A DNA stretch of 16,766 nt, from NCBI GenBank assembly GCA_013002265.1, contig JABDKK010000186.1, positions 1 to 16,766 on the forward strand, in the 5' to 3' direction. The stretch comes from Candidatus Nitrosopumilus sp. Lineage in GTDB: Archaea; Thermoproteota; Nitrososphaeria; Nitrososphaerales; Nitrosopumilaceae. The notes beneath the pieces were generated by a model, which saw nothing but the letters and a program-made list of their open reading frames with translations, did not search any database and was not told the origin of the DNA. This document shows, piece after piece, positions 1 through 6,577 of the stretch; the first letter of the stretch is position 1, and the number at the start of each line of letters is the position of its first letter. A program made the translations under genes and the position numbers.

Positions 1-382
1 GTTTTACAGTTTCTTCAATTGCTGGTTGAATTACTCTATTTTCATAATCAAGTCCTAGATTTTTGTATAACCTATGAACTTGTTCTTTATCTGGATGATA
101 GTTGACAGTTACTGTTGTTTCTACTGTTTGCAAATCCCTTGATGCACTTCTAGCTTCACTTGCATATTTTAGGGTACGAACTTCAATATCAATAACTTCA
201 TCTTGGAATGGGACTACAAAATGTATTCCTTCTTCAAGTGGAGGCTGTGATAGATCAACTGCATTCCAGTGTAATAGAACCCCTCTGTGACCTGCATCAA
301 CAATTTTTACAGATGCTGAGGCCACAACTCCGATTAAAATTAGAATAATTATACCAATTAGAATTCCCTTTGCTGCACTCAT
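1..382 (-). CDS. prohibitin/SPFH-domain membrane protein, 5' part only
   Basis: This gene runs off the left edge; only the first 127 codons are present. From the ATG at 382 the protein starts MSAAKGILIGIIILILIGVV, a single membrane segment at about residues 5-23. It then enters a typical SPFH/PHB domain: KIVDAGHRGVLLHW near residue 26, then GIHFVVPFQDEVIDIEVRT and a TVNYHPD stretch. Prohibitin-family proteins form large membrane-bound rings or scaffolds that regulate proteases and other membrane proteins; the partner here is unknown. A TATA-like GGTATAAAAG on the minus strand at 441-450 could give a leader of about 36 bases. The family call is firm from the conserved early domain; length and C-terminus cannot be seen. 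Confidence 0.88.
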   Translation of the reverse strand, partial: MSAAKGILIGIIILILIGVVASASVKIVDAGHRGVLLHWNAVDLSQPPLEEGIHFVVPFQDEVIDIEVRTLKYASEARSASRDLQTVETTVTVNYHPDKEQVHRLYKNLGLDYENRVIQPAIEETVK

Positions 383-527
383 GTTAACGCTAACTTTGGG
401 GCTCTGATACTTTGACAATACAGTATGTGACTATTTTCTACTTTTATACCATCGTAATGGCAATGAATCTTAGGCATTAGACTTACTGGCACTCAACAAA
501 TTTATCCCATATCCTCGTAGATTTTTC

Positions 528-944
528 ATGGAGCCCAACTATTCTTGGATTTATCTGGTAATATTTTTGGCAATTCCCCTAGCTAGAATTCTTCCTAGAG
601 TAATTCAAAAGGCAAGAGGCAAGGAGATGCCACAACCAAAAAGGATTCAAGACAATCCATTTCGTCCAAGTTATACAAGTCCTCAAACTCAGACCCAACC
701 ACCTAAAACCGAGCCTAAGAAACCACAATCAAAGGACATGCTAGTATTAGGTGAGCTGAATCGTGGTGCACACTCTTTTGATAAAATTCAAAAAAATACC
801 GGATTTACAAATCAGGAACTTGAGGGAATTTTAGAGAAACTCGAAAAAGACGGATTTCTCAAAGTAGTTAGCAAGCAAGGACTCTTTGGTCCAAAAGTTG
901 AGCTATTTCCTACTGACAAAGGATTCAAAGAATACTATACATGA
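528..944 (+). CDS. membrane-anchored winged-helix protein
   Basis: The product has 138 residues. A hydrophobic segment at residues 7-24 is followed by a basic stretch and a Pro/Gln/Lys-rich linker (about 35-68). The last 70 residues look like a winged helix-turn-helix: a helix at LVLGELNRG, a recognition-like helix at FTNQELEGILEKLEKDGFL, and a beta-wing ending in LFPTDKGFKEYY. This suggests a DNA-binding or protein-binding domain tethered to the membrane; no ligand or target can be named. The ATG at 528 has a TTTATCCC box at 501-508 and is probably leaderless. Its last 10 bases overlap the end of a small convergent gene on the other strand. The winged-helix assignment rests on the pattern only. 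Confidence 0.75.
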   Translation: MEPNYSWIYLVIFLAIPLARILPRVIQKARGKEMPQPKRIQDNPFRPSYTSPQTQTQPPKTEPKKPQSKDMLVLGELNRGAHSFDKIQKNTGFTNQELEGILEKLEKDGFLKVVSKQGLFGPKVELFPTDKGFKEYYT

Positions 945-1042
945 CAATTGCAACTGCAGCTACTTGGGATACATCTGTGAGTAATACAATCTTTGCAACC
1001 CTTACTTCTTCCACTCTTTACTCTTAGTCGCTCTTTGTCCAT
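935..1042 (-). CDS. very small Cys-rich protein (35 residues), putative metal-binding
   Basis: An ATG at 1042 opens a 35-codon frame ending in TAG at 935. The N-terminal half is basic (MDKERLRVKSGRSKGC), and the second half carries six cysteines at residues 16, 19, 24, 29, 31 and 33 plus histidines at 22 and 34, a spacing of C-x2-C-x4-C-x4-C-x-C-x-C-H. Such spacing is typical of small zinc- or other metal-binding modules; I do not recognise the family. A TATA-like GGTTAAGAG on the minus strand lies about 26 bases upstream, which would make it leaderless. It is divergent from the thiamine-diphosphate enzyme (34 bases apart) and overlaps the end of the winged-helix gene by 10 bases. The orderly Cys pattern makes chance unlikely, but no homology check was possible. 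Confidence 0.55.
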   Translation of the reverse strand: MDKERLRVKSGRSKGCKDCITHRCIPSSCSCNCHV

Positions 1043-1046
1043 TTGA

Positions 1047-1055
1047 TTACTATAC
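1047..1055 (+). promoter_or_regulatory. TATA-like box of the thiamine-diphosphate enzyme gene
   Basis: TTACTATAC is centred about 26 bases before the TTG at 1077, the usual archaeal TATA-to-start distance. This supports a leaderless transcript beginning at that TTG rather than the internal ATG at 1128, which has no well-placed box. Confidence 0.5.
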
Positions 1056-1076
1056 CGATGACTCTCTTAACCTTTC

Positions 1077-2789
1077 TTGAATCAAAAAGTAGATATTCCT
1101 GACTCTTTTACACTGTATAACAAATTAATGAAATCTTCTGATCTATTAGTCAAATGCCTTGAAAACGAAGGCGTTGAGTATATCTTTGGTCTTCCTGGAG
1201 AAGAAAACTCGGACTTTTGTTTGTCACTGCTAAATTCTAAAATTCAATTCATTCTAGTTAGACACGAGCAATCAGCTGCATTCATGGCAGATGTTTATGG
1301 AAGAATTACTCCAAAAGTTGGAGTTTGTCTTGCAACACTTGGGCCCGGAGCTACAAACCTTACAACAGGAATTGCAAATGCAAACATGGACAGATCACGT
1401 GTCCTTGCAATTACTGGACAGACTGATTCTCATCTTTTACACAAAGAATCTCATCAAAACATGGATGCAATCACTTTGTTCAAACCAATTACAAAATGGA
1501 ACTGGTCAATTAGAAACAGCGACAACATTCCTGAAATTGTAAGACGCGCATTCAAAATATCCCTTGAGGAAAAAAATGGCGCAACACACATTGAGCTACC
1601 TCAGGACATTGCAAAAAAGGAATCAAACATTCTTCCAATTAGACAGTCATTGACAATCCGTTCAAAGCCTCATCCATCCCTTGTAAATTTGGCAGCAAAG
1701 CTGATTCTTGATTCAAAAAAACCTCTGATTCTCGTGGGTAATGGCTGCATTAGGGAGAATGCAAGTGCCCACATTAGGCAGTTTGCAGAAAAAACTGGAA
1801 TCTGCTCAATGAACACCTTCATGGCAAAGGGAGTAATCTCTGATAAATCAGAGAGACATCTTCAAACCATTGGAATCAAGCAGGCAGATCATGCATTGAT
1901 TGCAATGAAGGATGCTGATTTGGTAATTGCAATTGGATATGATCTTGTAGAGTATAGTCCAAAACACTGGAACCGTGATTTGAGCAAAAAAATCATTCAC
2001 ATTGATTTTACCACTGCTGAGATTGACACATACTATCCTCCAGATGTGGAGATTGATGCAGATGTAGAGTATACAATTGATGCAATACTAGAAGAACTTG
2101 AAAAAGAGAAGAAAGAGAATCCTTCAATTGACTATCCAAAAAAAGAGTTTCCTGAATTATTTAAGAAAATAAAGCAGCAAGTTGTAGACAGAGTTGAGCG
2201 ACACAAAAATCATACAACATATCCAATAGAGCCAGAAAAGCTGGTAACTGATGTTAGAGCAGCACTTGATGATAATGATATTGTCCTATCTGATGTTGGT
2301 GCTCACAAGATGTGGATTGCAAAGACCTACAATACCTATGTTCCAAACACCTGTCTTATCCCTAATGGTTTTTGTTCAATGGGGTTCTCAGTTCCTGGGG
2401 CAATTGCAGCTCAGCTAGTTTATCCTCAGAGAAATGTTGTTGCAATGTGCGGTGATGGTGCATTCTTGATGAGCGTTCATGAGATAGAGACAGCTGCAAG
2501 ACTGAATCTTCCAATAATTATTGTTGTTTGGGTTGATGGCGGATATGGTTTGATCTCACTCAAAGAGATGGATGAATATGGAAAAGATGCATACACTAGA
2601 TTCAACAACCCTGATTTTGTAAAACTTGCAGAAAGCTTTGGTGCAATAGGATACAAGGTACAGTCCTCTGAGGAATTTCCAAAAATCCTAGAAGAGGCCA
2701 AAAAATCAAAAGACAAGCCTGTTATTATTGCAGTAGATGTTGATTATTCTAGAAATAAACTCCTGCTCCATGATGACTTTGAGAATTAA
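1077..2789 (+). CDS. thiamine-diphosphate enzyme, acetolactate synthase large-subunit-like
   Basis: The 570-residue length matches acetolactate synthase-type enzymes (about 550-570). All three domains are visible. The N-terminal Pyr domain has YIFGLPGEEN and VRHEQSAAFMADVYGR with the cofactor-activating Glu at residue 64. The middle domain begins near residue 195 (KPLILVGNGC). The C-terminal PP domain has GDGAF at 459 and, 26 residues on, WVDGGYG, where Asp487 sits at the usual Mg ligand position; the residue before it is Val instead of the common Asn. The family decarboxylates pyruvate or other 2-oxo acids and joins or releases the aldehyde. The family resemblance is to catabolic AlsS-like and uncharacterised enzymes; the substrate cannot be read from sequence. 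No small subunit (ilvN) or ilvC lies nearby. The start is a TTG at 1077; an ATG at 1128 (MKSSDLLVKC) is the alternative and matches the usual family N-terminus. Confidence 0.9.
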   Translation: MNQKVDIPDSFTLYNKLMKSSDLLVKCLENEGVEYIFGLPGEENSDFCLSLLNSKIQFILVRHEQSAAFMADVYGRITPKVGVCLATLGPGATNLTTGIANANMDRSRVLAITGQTDSHLLHKESHQNMDAITLFKPITKWNWSIRNSDNIPEIVRRAFKISLEEKNGATHIELPQDIAKKESNILPIRQSLTIRSKPHPSLVNLAAKLILDSKKPLILVGNGCIRENASAHIRQFAEKTGICSMNTFMAKGVISDKSERHLQTIGIKQADHALIAMKDADLVIAIGYDLVEYSPKHWNRDLSKKIIHIDFTTAEIDTYYPPDVEIDADVEYTIDAILEELEKEKKENPSIDYPKKEFPELFKKIKQQVVDRVERHKNHTTYPIEPEKLVTDVRAALDDNDIVLSDVGAHKMWIAKTYNTYVPNTCLIPNGFCSMGFSVPGAIAAQLVYPQRNVVAMCGDGAFLMSVHEIETAARLNLPIIIVVWVDGGYGLISLKEMDEYGKDAYTRFNNPDFVKLAESFGAIGYKVQSSEEFPKILEEAKKSKDKPVIIAVDVDYSRNKLLLHDDFEN

Positions 2790-3818
2790 TTACATGCAAA
2801 GAGTTGCTGCCTGTATCTTTACAGATTTTTCAGAAATTGTAGAATATGTGTTTGATAGTACTATATAGTACTCGCCTGGCTTGAGAAGAATATCAAATTC
2901 TACTGATTCTACCTTGTCTGTGTTGTAAATTGAAAATATTCCCTGCATGTTTTGATACTTTAGGTAATTGTACTCATCAAAGACATACACAATTATGTTA
3001 TTTCCAAGTGGAGAACTGGCAGTAAACTTGATGTGAAGATTTGCATTGCAATCAATGGGTATTGGAATGCTTTGATATTTTCCTGGGCTTACCTGAAATG
3101 TTGAATCTACTATTGTTTCTCCGGGAAATAATAATTCTTCATCTTCTGTTCCAAATATCTGACCAACAATAGAATCAATTACGTTTCCAATTGTCTCACC
3201 TAATGAATCAATAGCAGATGGTGACTCTGTTTGATTTTTTTGAATCTCTGCAGTTAACTTGTTTCTAATTTCATTATACACTGATACCTTCTTTGATGAC
3301 TCAAATGGAATTGGAACATCAATCCAAAGAATTTGGAAATGTGCAACTCCTTTTACCTTTAGATCCATTTGTCCCTGAGCTTCAACAATTGATTTTACTG
3401 CAGGTTCTAGTCCGCTCTTTTGTAAATTCTGAAATGAAACAATCTCGATGCTTTGACCCGGATAAATTATTGTGTTAATCTTGCTGTTTCCAGAACCTAT
3501 TGGAACTCCATTTACAAATACATCATATGTCAAATCCGGAATGTGAACTGGTAAAAGTCCATTATTGGTAATTGCAAATATCAGATTGAGATTAATTCCT
3601 TGGATTAACCCAAATGCTGCATCAAGCCAATTTCCAGTTAATGCATCAAGGCCCAAACTAATCAGAGTACTCCATGACAGTGTCTCCCAATCAATGCTGA
3701 GCAGCCTTACCTCATTCATTTGAACATGAAGGTTGACGTATGAATATGCAAATAGTCCACCAAAAATTATGATTATTGTTGCAATTATGATAATAGTTAT
3801 TGCAACTTTTTTGCCCAT
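2790..3818 (-). CDS. LEA14-like (WHy domain) membrane-anchored protein with C-terminal beta domain
   Basis: The product has 342 residues. A signal anchor occupies residues 5-27 (MGKKVAITIIIIATIIIIFG). Residues about 75-185 resemble the LEA_2/WHy domain: LNLIFAITNNGLLPVHIPDL, then YDVFVNGVPIGSG, the pattern found in desiccation-related LEA14 proteins of plants and in many archaea. Residues 200-230 form an amphipathic linker, and 235-342 look like an all-beta domain reminiscent of GOLD/emp24 or pre-peptidase domains (IPIDCNANLHIKFTASS, VESVEFDILLKPGEYYIVLSN) with Cys257 and Cys341 as a possible disulfide. It probably faces outside the cell. The stop codon abuts that of the convergent thiamine-diphosphate enzyme with no gap. 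The LEA call is fairly safe; the second domain is a guess from pattern. Confidence 0.72.
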   Translation of the reverse strand: MGKKVAITIIIIATIIIIFGGLFAYSYVNLHVQMNEVRLLSIDWETLSWSTLISLGLDALTGNWLDAAFGLIQGINLNLIFAITNNGLLPVHIPDLTYDVFVNGVPIGSGNSKINTIIYPGQSIEIVSFQNLQKSGLEPAVKSIVEAQGQMDLKVKGVAHFQILWIDVPIPFESSKKVSVYNEIRNKLTAEIQKNQTESPSAIDSLGETIGNVIDSIVGQIFGTEDEELLFPGETIVDSTFQVSPGKYQSIPIPIDCNANLHIKFTASSPLGNNIIVYVFDEYNYLKYQNMQGIFSIYNTDKVESVEFDILLKPGEYYIVLSNTYSTISEKSVKIQAATLCM

Positions 3819-3920
3819 GATAATGAAATTACTGCACTGAATTTAGACCTTATCTGAGTCCCACTTATGATTCAAACAAAAGCAGACAGTTCTGTTTATT
3901 GCTCAGAATTAGTACGGACT

Positions 3921-3953
3921 AAAAAATTCCTTTTTTTGGTTTTTAAAAAAAAA
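3921..3953 (-). terminator. poly-T transcription terminator of the DM13 gene
   Basis: On the minus strand the stop codon of the DM13 gene is followed at once by nine T (3945-3953) and a little later by six more T (3921-3926). T-rich tracts of this kind are the usual archaeal termination signal. Confidence 0.6.
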
Positions 3954-4472
3954 TTACTGGGAAGACAACTCTGCACTTCCAAACAGAACACCAAACGATT
4001 TGCACCATATCAAAACATTTCTGTATTTGCTAAGATCAGCTCCGTCAGGGATCTCATAATTTTGATTTCCTTTGTTTGCTTTTAGTTCTCCTAGATTTAG
4101 AAACTTTGATGCTTTCTTATCTGTTGACAAATAAACAAACAAGTCTGGTCCGTTAGTTGACTCAAAATTTTCTAACCTTAGCACACTGCTTCCATCTTCT
4201 AATGGAATTGTGTATGTGATTCCTTGAGCGTCATGAATCCCATCCCCAACTCCTACAAAAGTTCCGCTAAAAGTCATTGGTATCTCTTCCATCATAGCTT
4301 CTTCCATCATAGCTTCTTCCATCATAGAGTCTTTCTCAATTATTTTTTGAGTTATTGCTCCAGATGGAATTGCTTCATCAATAGTTGATTCTGTGAAATA
4401 TGGTGATATTGCATAAACTGATACTGAACCGACGACAATTATCACAATTGCTGCAAGCAAAGATTTGTTCAT
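3954..4472 (-). CDS. DM13-domain protein, membrane-anchored
   Basis: From the ATG at 4472 the protein has 172 residues. The N-terminus MNKSLLAAIVIIVVGSVSVY is a signal anchor or signal peptide. Residues 50-63 hold a near-perfect MMEEA repeat, then the DM13 domain fills the rest: SGTFVGVGDGIHDAQGI, LRLENFESTNGPDLFVYLS, LGELKANKGNQNYEIP and NVLIWCKSFGVLFGSAEL with the characteristic Trp-Cys (Cys157). DM13 has been proposed to act in extracytoplasmic electron transfer or redox chemistry; this is a family-level idea, not proven here. A longer frame starts at 4523, but TTTTATATC at 4492-4500 sits about 24 bases before 4472, so transcription should begin at that ATG. A poly-T terminator follows the stop. 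Confidence 0.85.
   Translation of the reverse strand: MNKSLLAAIVIIVVGSVSVYAISPYFTESTIDEAIPSGAITQKIIEKDSMMEEAMMEEAMMEEIPMTFSGTFVGVGDGIHDAQGITYTIPLEDGSSVLRLENFESTNGPDLFVYLSTDKKASKFLNLGELKANKGNQNYEIPDGADLSKYRNVLIWCKSFGVLFGSAELSSQ
4283..4327 (-). repeat. three tandem 15-base repeats inside the DM13 gene
   Basis: Three copies of a 15-base unit (CTTCTTCCATCATAG on the plus strand; 4283-4297 with small differences, 4298-4312, 4313-4327) encode the acidic, Met-rich MMEEA units between membrane anchor and DM13 domain. Such repeats can change copy number by slippage without shifting the frame. Confidence 0.85.
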
Positions 4473-4491
4473 AATAAAATGATTGGTTTTT

Positions 4492-4500
4492 GATATAAAA
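4492..4500 (-). promoter_or_regulatory. TATA box of the DM13 gene
   Basis: TTTTATATC on the minus strand is centred about 24 bases upstream of the ATG at 4472. It decides the start of this gene and implies a leaderless mRNA. Confidence 0.65.
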
Positions 4501-4601
4501 CCGATTTTCCATATTGATTCCAAATCATACGCAGAAAAATGACCAAACTGTGTGAAAAATACTCGTAAAGTAATTTAGTAAGATTTCATTGCCAGAAACA
4601 A

Positions 4602-5150
4602 ATGGAGCCGTTTGATTCGTTTCTTATCTGGGTTACAGAATTTCTAGGACAGCATCTCTATGAGGGGATATTTCTAGCTGCACTGCTTGAAACTATAGTT
4701 CCACCAATTCCAACACTTGCTGTATTTCCTACCGCAGGATTTTTGGCATCACAGCAGGGAATGACACTTTTTGAATTGATTCCAATGATACTGTTAGGTG
4801 CAACTGGCGCAACAATAGGAACATCTGCAATATACCTTATAGCACTAAAACTTGGCAGAGTAGTTCTGATTCGCTATTTGAGATATGTCAAGGTCTCTGA
4901 GAAAAAATTACAGCGAGTTGAGATTTGGTTTGAAAAGTATGGTGACAAGGCTGTATTCTTGGGAAGGATGGTTCCGGTAATGAGGGAGATGATTTCAGTT
5001 CCTGCAGGACTGCTAAAGATGAGAATACCAAAATTTGTCATCTACACTTTTGCTGGGTCTTGTGTTTGGTCAACTGGAACAATTCTGTCTGGATATTATT
5101 TTGGTGAGGCAATAGGGCTTGGCACTAGCAGTATGGCATCATTGCCTTAA
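4602..5150 (+). CDS. DedA-family (SNARE-associated/VTT) membrane protein
   Basis: The 182-residue integral membrane protein shows DedA/VTT hallmarks: a re-entrant-type segment with Glu30 and the motif ETIVPPIPT (30-38), and the conserved FLGRMVPVMREMISVPAG (119-136) with Arg122 and Arg128 and the Pro-Ala-Gly turn, followed by further membrane segments to the C-terminus. DedA proteins act as lipid scramblases or flippases or support proton-dependent membrane homeostasis in bacteria; some archaeal ones are uncharacterised. The length is typical, and the ATG at 4602 is the natural start. It is divergent from the DM13 gene. Downstream lies a separate TATA box and hairpin. Confidence 0.9.
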   Translation: MEPFDSFLIWVTEFLGQHLYEGIFLAALLETIVPPIPTLAVFPTAGFLASQQGMTLFELIPMILLGATGATIGTSAIYLIALKLGRVVLIRYLRYVKVSEKKLQRVEIWFEKYGDKAVFLGRMVPVMREMISVPAGLLKMRIPKFVIYTFAGSCVWSTGTILSGYYFGEAIGLGTSSMASLP

Positions 5151-5164
5151 ATATTAAAAACGAC

Positions 5165-5172
5165 CTATATAC
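5165..5172 (+). promoter_or_regulatory. TATA box in front of a hairpin, no gene attached
   Basis: CTATATAC, preceded by the purine-rich AAAACGAC that could serve as a BRE, predicts a transcription start near 5194-5197. There is no open reading frame of note after it; the next thing is the long inverted repeat at 5201-5246. It lies only 15 bases after the DedA stop. Confidence 0.5.
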
Positions 5173-5194
5173 TGTATCGTCCCTAGTTTGGCTG

Positions 5195-5250
5195 GATGTT
5201 GACAGGGAATCTTCAATGCTACCCTAAAACATTGAAGATCTCTGTCTTGT
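5195..5250 (+). ncRNA. candidate small hairpin RNA (or hairpin terminator between convergent genes)
   Basis: The arms GACAGGGAATCTTCAATG (5201-5218) and CATTGAAGATCTCTGTC (5230-5246) pair through an uninterrupted 10-base stem at the loop side and a further GACAG/CTGTC stem after a small bulge, around an 11-base loop. This is by far the longest perfect hairpin in the window, and a TATA box sits at the right distance upstream to start an RNA just before it. It lies between the DedA gene and the convergent DUF72 gene, so termination for both is the alternative, although archaea rarely need hairpins for that. No known RNA family is recognised. Confidence 0.45.
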
Positions 5251-5263
5251 AATTTAGAATATT

Positions 5264-6055
5264 TTAAAAACTACCTAGGGTCTTTTGCTTTTTTTCTTCC
5301 CAGAATAATTCTCTAAGACCCATTTCTGTTCTCAATGAATTTGCAGTGGCAGGACCAAATCCCTCATAATGATTATTGGTCATAACCATAGCAAGTGGAA
5401 TGTCTTGTATTTCTTTTAGTTTTTTTGCCCAACCCTTGATTTGTGTTGCTCTGTCTTTTGTTAGTCTACCAAATTCTGAATCTGAAATAGAACGATCTCC
5501 AATTAATCTCACATAAAGATATCTAGATGTAATTGGCATTGGATTATTTACTCCGGCAACATCATTCCAAACCAGGCAATGGTTGTTTTGTTTTAGATAT
5601 GATATTGCATCTTCAGAAAACCATGATTCATGTCTTCCCTCAATTGGATAAACAAAGTCATCTGGTAGAAGCTCAAATAATTCCTGCAACCTTGGCTTTG
5701 CTTCCTCAAATGATAATGATGGTGGTAGTTGCAAAACAAGTGCTGAGATTTTTTCATAAATTGGTGAGAGTGATGAGAGAAAAGAAAACACTTCGGAATT
5801 TACCTTTTCTAGTCTTTTCTCATGAGTAATTGAAGATGGAAATTTTGCTGTAAATCTGAAATGCCTTGGTGTATCTGCATCCCATCGCCTGACAATCTCC
5901 TGGGCTGGGATTCTATAAAATGTGGAATTTATCTCAGTGATGTCAAATATTTGAGAATAGTACTTGAGCCACTCAGAACTCTTGAGACTCTTTGGATAAA
6001 ATGTTCCAGACCATCCATGATAGCTCCAGCCAGTGCATCCGATCTTAACATTCAC
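5264..6055 (-). CDS. DUF72 (YecE-like) family protein
   Basis: The 263-residue length fits DUF72 proteins, which have a TIM-barrel-like fold of unknown function. Family signatures are clear: VKIGCTGWSYHGWSGTFYP at the N-terminus (residues 3-21), ITEINSTFYRIP, HFRFTAKFPSSITHEKRL, then YVRLIGDR and MVMTNNHYEGFGPATANSLR near the C-terminus. The protein appears cytosolic, with no signal peptide or membrane segment. The ATG at 6055 has a TTTTAAAG box about 27 bases upstream (6079-6086), so it is probably leaderless. It is convergent with the DedA gene and divergent from the repeat-rich region. Some relatives have been suggested to act on nucleic acids; I would not assign a reaction. Confidence 0.9.
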   Translation of the reverse strand: MNVKIGCTGWSYHGWSGTFYPKSLKSSEWLKYYSQIFDITEINSTFYRIPAQEIVRRWDADTPRHFRFTAKFPSSITHEKRLEKVNSEVFSFLSSLSPIYEKISALVLQLPPSLSFEEAKPRLQELFELLPDDFVYPIEGRHESWFSEDAISYLKQNNHCLVWNDVAGVNNPMPITSRYLYVRLIGDRSISDSEFGRLTKDRATQIKGWAKKLKEIQDIPLAMVMTNNHYEGFGPATANSLRTEMGLRELFWEEKKQKTLGSF

Positions 6056-6078
6056 AATAAATCACAAATCTCTGTTAT

Positions 6079-6086
6079 CTTTAAAA
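6079..6086 (-). promoter_or_regulatory. TATA box of the DUF72 gene
   Basis: TTTTAAAG on the minus strand is centred about 27 bases upstream of the ATG at 6055, supporting a leaderless mRNA. Confidence 0.5.
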
Positions 6087-6091
6087 TTTGA

Positions 6092-6210
6092 AAGCTGACT
6101 ATTGCGGTTCAACCTTCACACAGTCCTGCGTGTATGCTCAGACCGGTAAACAATCGCCTGCATTTTGACAATAGGGTATTGTGTCAGCTTCCGTAATATA
6201 ATAGGCGATT
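6092..6210. other. candidate structured RNA or regulatory region with interleaved inverted repeats
   Basis: Two exact 8-base inverted repeats interleave: AAGCTGAC (6092-6099) with GTCAGCTT (6183-6190), and AATCGCCT (6152-6159) with AGGCGATT (6203-6210). In an RNA this order would make a pseudoknot. Smaller pairings inside include ACAATA/TATTGT (6168-6173 with 6177-6182), CTATTG/CAATAG (6099-6104 with 6169-6174) and CGGT/ACCG (6105-6108 with 6142-6145). The stretch has no reading frame and seems less AT-rich than the intergenic DNA around it. It lies upstream of the DUF72 promoter. I do not recognise RNase P RNA, SRP RNA, a tRNA or a C/D-box RNA in it. The strand is undetermined; repeated operator sites are an alternative. 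Confidence 0.4.
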
Positions 6211-6226
6211 CTCAAATAAAAAGAGC

Positions 6227-6272
6227 ACTATTTTTTCCACTAGTGGTAATTTTGAGGCGATCAGAAAATAGT
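6227..6272. repeat. inverted repeat enclosing a 10-base palindrome
   Basis: ACTATTTT (6227-6234) is repeated inverted as AAAATAGT (6265-6272), and the palindrome CCACTAGTGG lies between them at 6237-6246. A third AGGCGAT (6255-6261) matches the motif used in the neighbouring inverted repeats. Together with the preceding entry, this fills the gene-free stretch from 6056 to about 6437; nothing coding is seen there. Confidence 0.6.
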
Positions 6273-6296
6273 AAGATGGATAAGTCCTACTTGATG

Positions 6297-6304
6297 TTTA
6301 TATC
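6297..6304 (+). promoter_or_regulatory. TATA-like box
   Basis: TTTATATC sits about 24 bases before an ATG at 6324, which opens a poorly protein-like frame that runs through to 6575. It may drive the small Cys-containing frame downstream or a non-coding transcript. Confidence 0.35.
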
Positions 6305-6437
6305 CAAAATATCCTGATTAATCATGTGTTTCGCTTTAGAAAGAAAAAAGAATTTGTGTATATCCATATACCTCCAATGCCAAAAAGAGATTCCTAATAC
6401 TGAGTTTTATAAAATACAGTGCGACAATTTGATTTTA

Positions 6438-6575
6438 ATGTCTCCAAAAAAAAAATTCGATAATTGTAGGATTTCAAATACTGCTAATTCCTGCAAACTC
6501 TCTGACACTTGTATGCCTAGAATCTGCATGGAGGTCATTGGTACCTCTAGTGCAAGAATTCAGAGAATCCTCTGA
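6438..6575 (+). CDS. doubtful small Cys-containing protein (45 residues)
   Basis: The ATG at 6438 opens MSPKKKFDNCRISNTANSCK with four cysteines at residues 10, 19, 25 and 30, and ends in TGA at 6573-6575 inside an 8-base hairpin. TTTTATAA at 6405-6412 is placed to start transcription 2-4 bases before the ATG. The same frame is open back to an ATG at 6324, but that extension looks unlike protein. There is no recognisable domain, and codon use is unremarkable. It could equally be part of a non-coding transcript; the promoter and terminator-like hairpin are the main reasons to list it. Confidence 0.3.
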   Translation: MSPKKKFDNCRISNTANSCKLSDTCMPRICMEVIGTSSARIQRIL

Positions 6576-6577
6576 AT
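6558..6577 (+). terminator. hairpin overlapping a stop codon
   Basis: ATTCAGAG (6558-6565) pairs with CTCTGAAT (6570-6577) around the four-base loop AATC, followed by the T-rich ATTTTCTTG. It includes the stop of the doubtful small gene and may end that transcript. Confidence 0.4.

Noticed and set aside
3867..4085. 72-residue plus-strand frame
   Set aside because: It crosses the poly-A/T terminator and the antisense strand of the DM13 gene; composition is unlike protein.
6091..6230. tRNA, RNase P RNA or SRP RNA in the structured intergenic stretch
   Set aside because: GGTTCAACC near 6106 resembles a T-arm, but no acceptor stem or anticodon arm fits; none of the conserved RNase P or SRP motifs I know are present.
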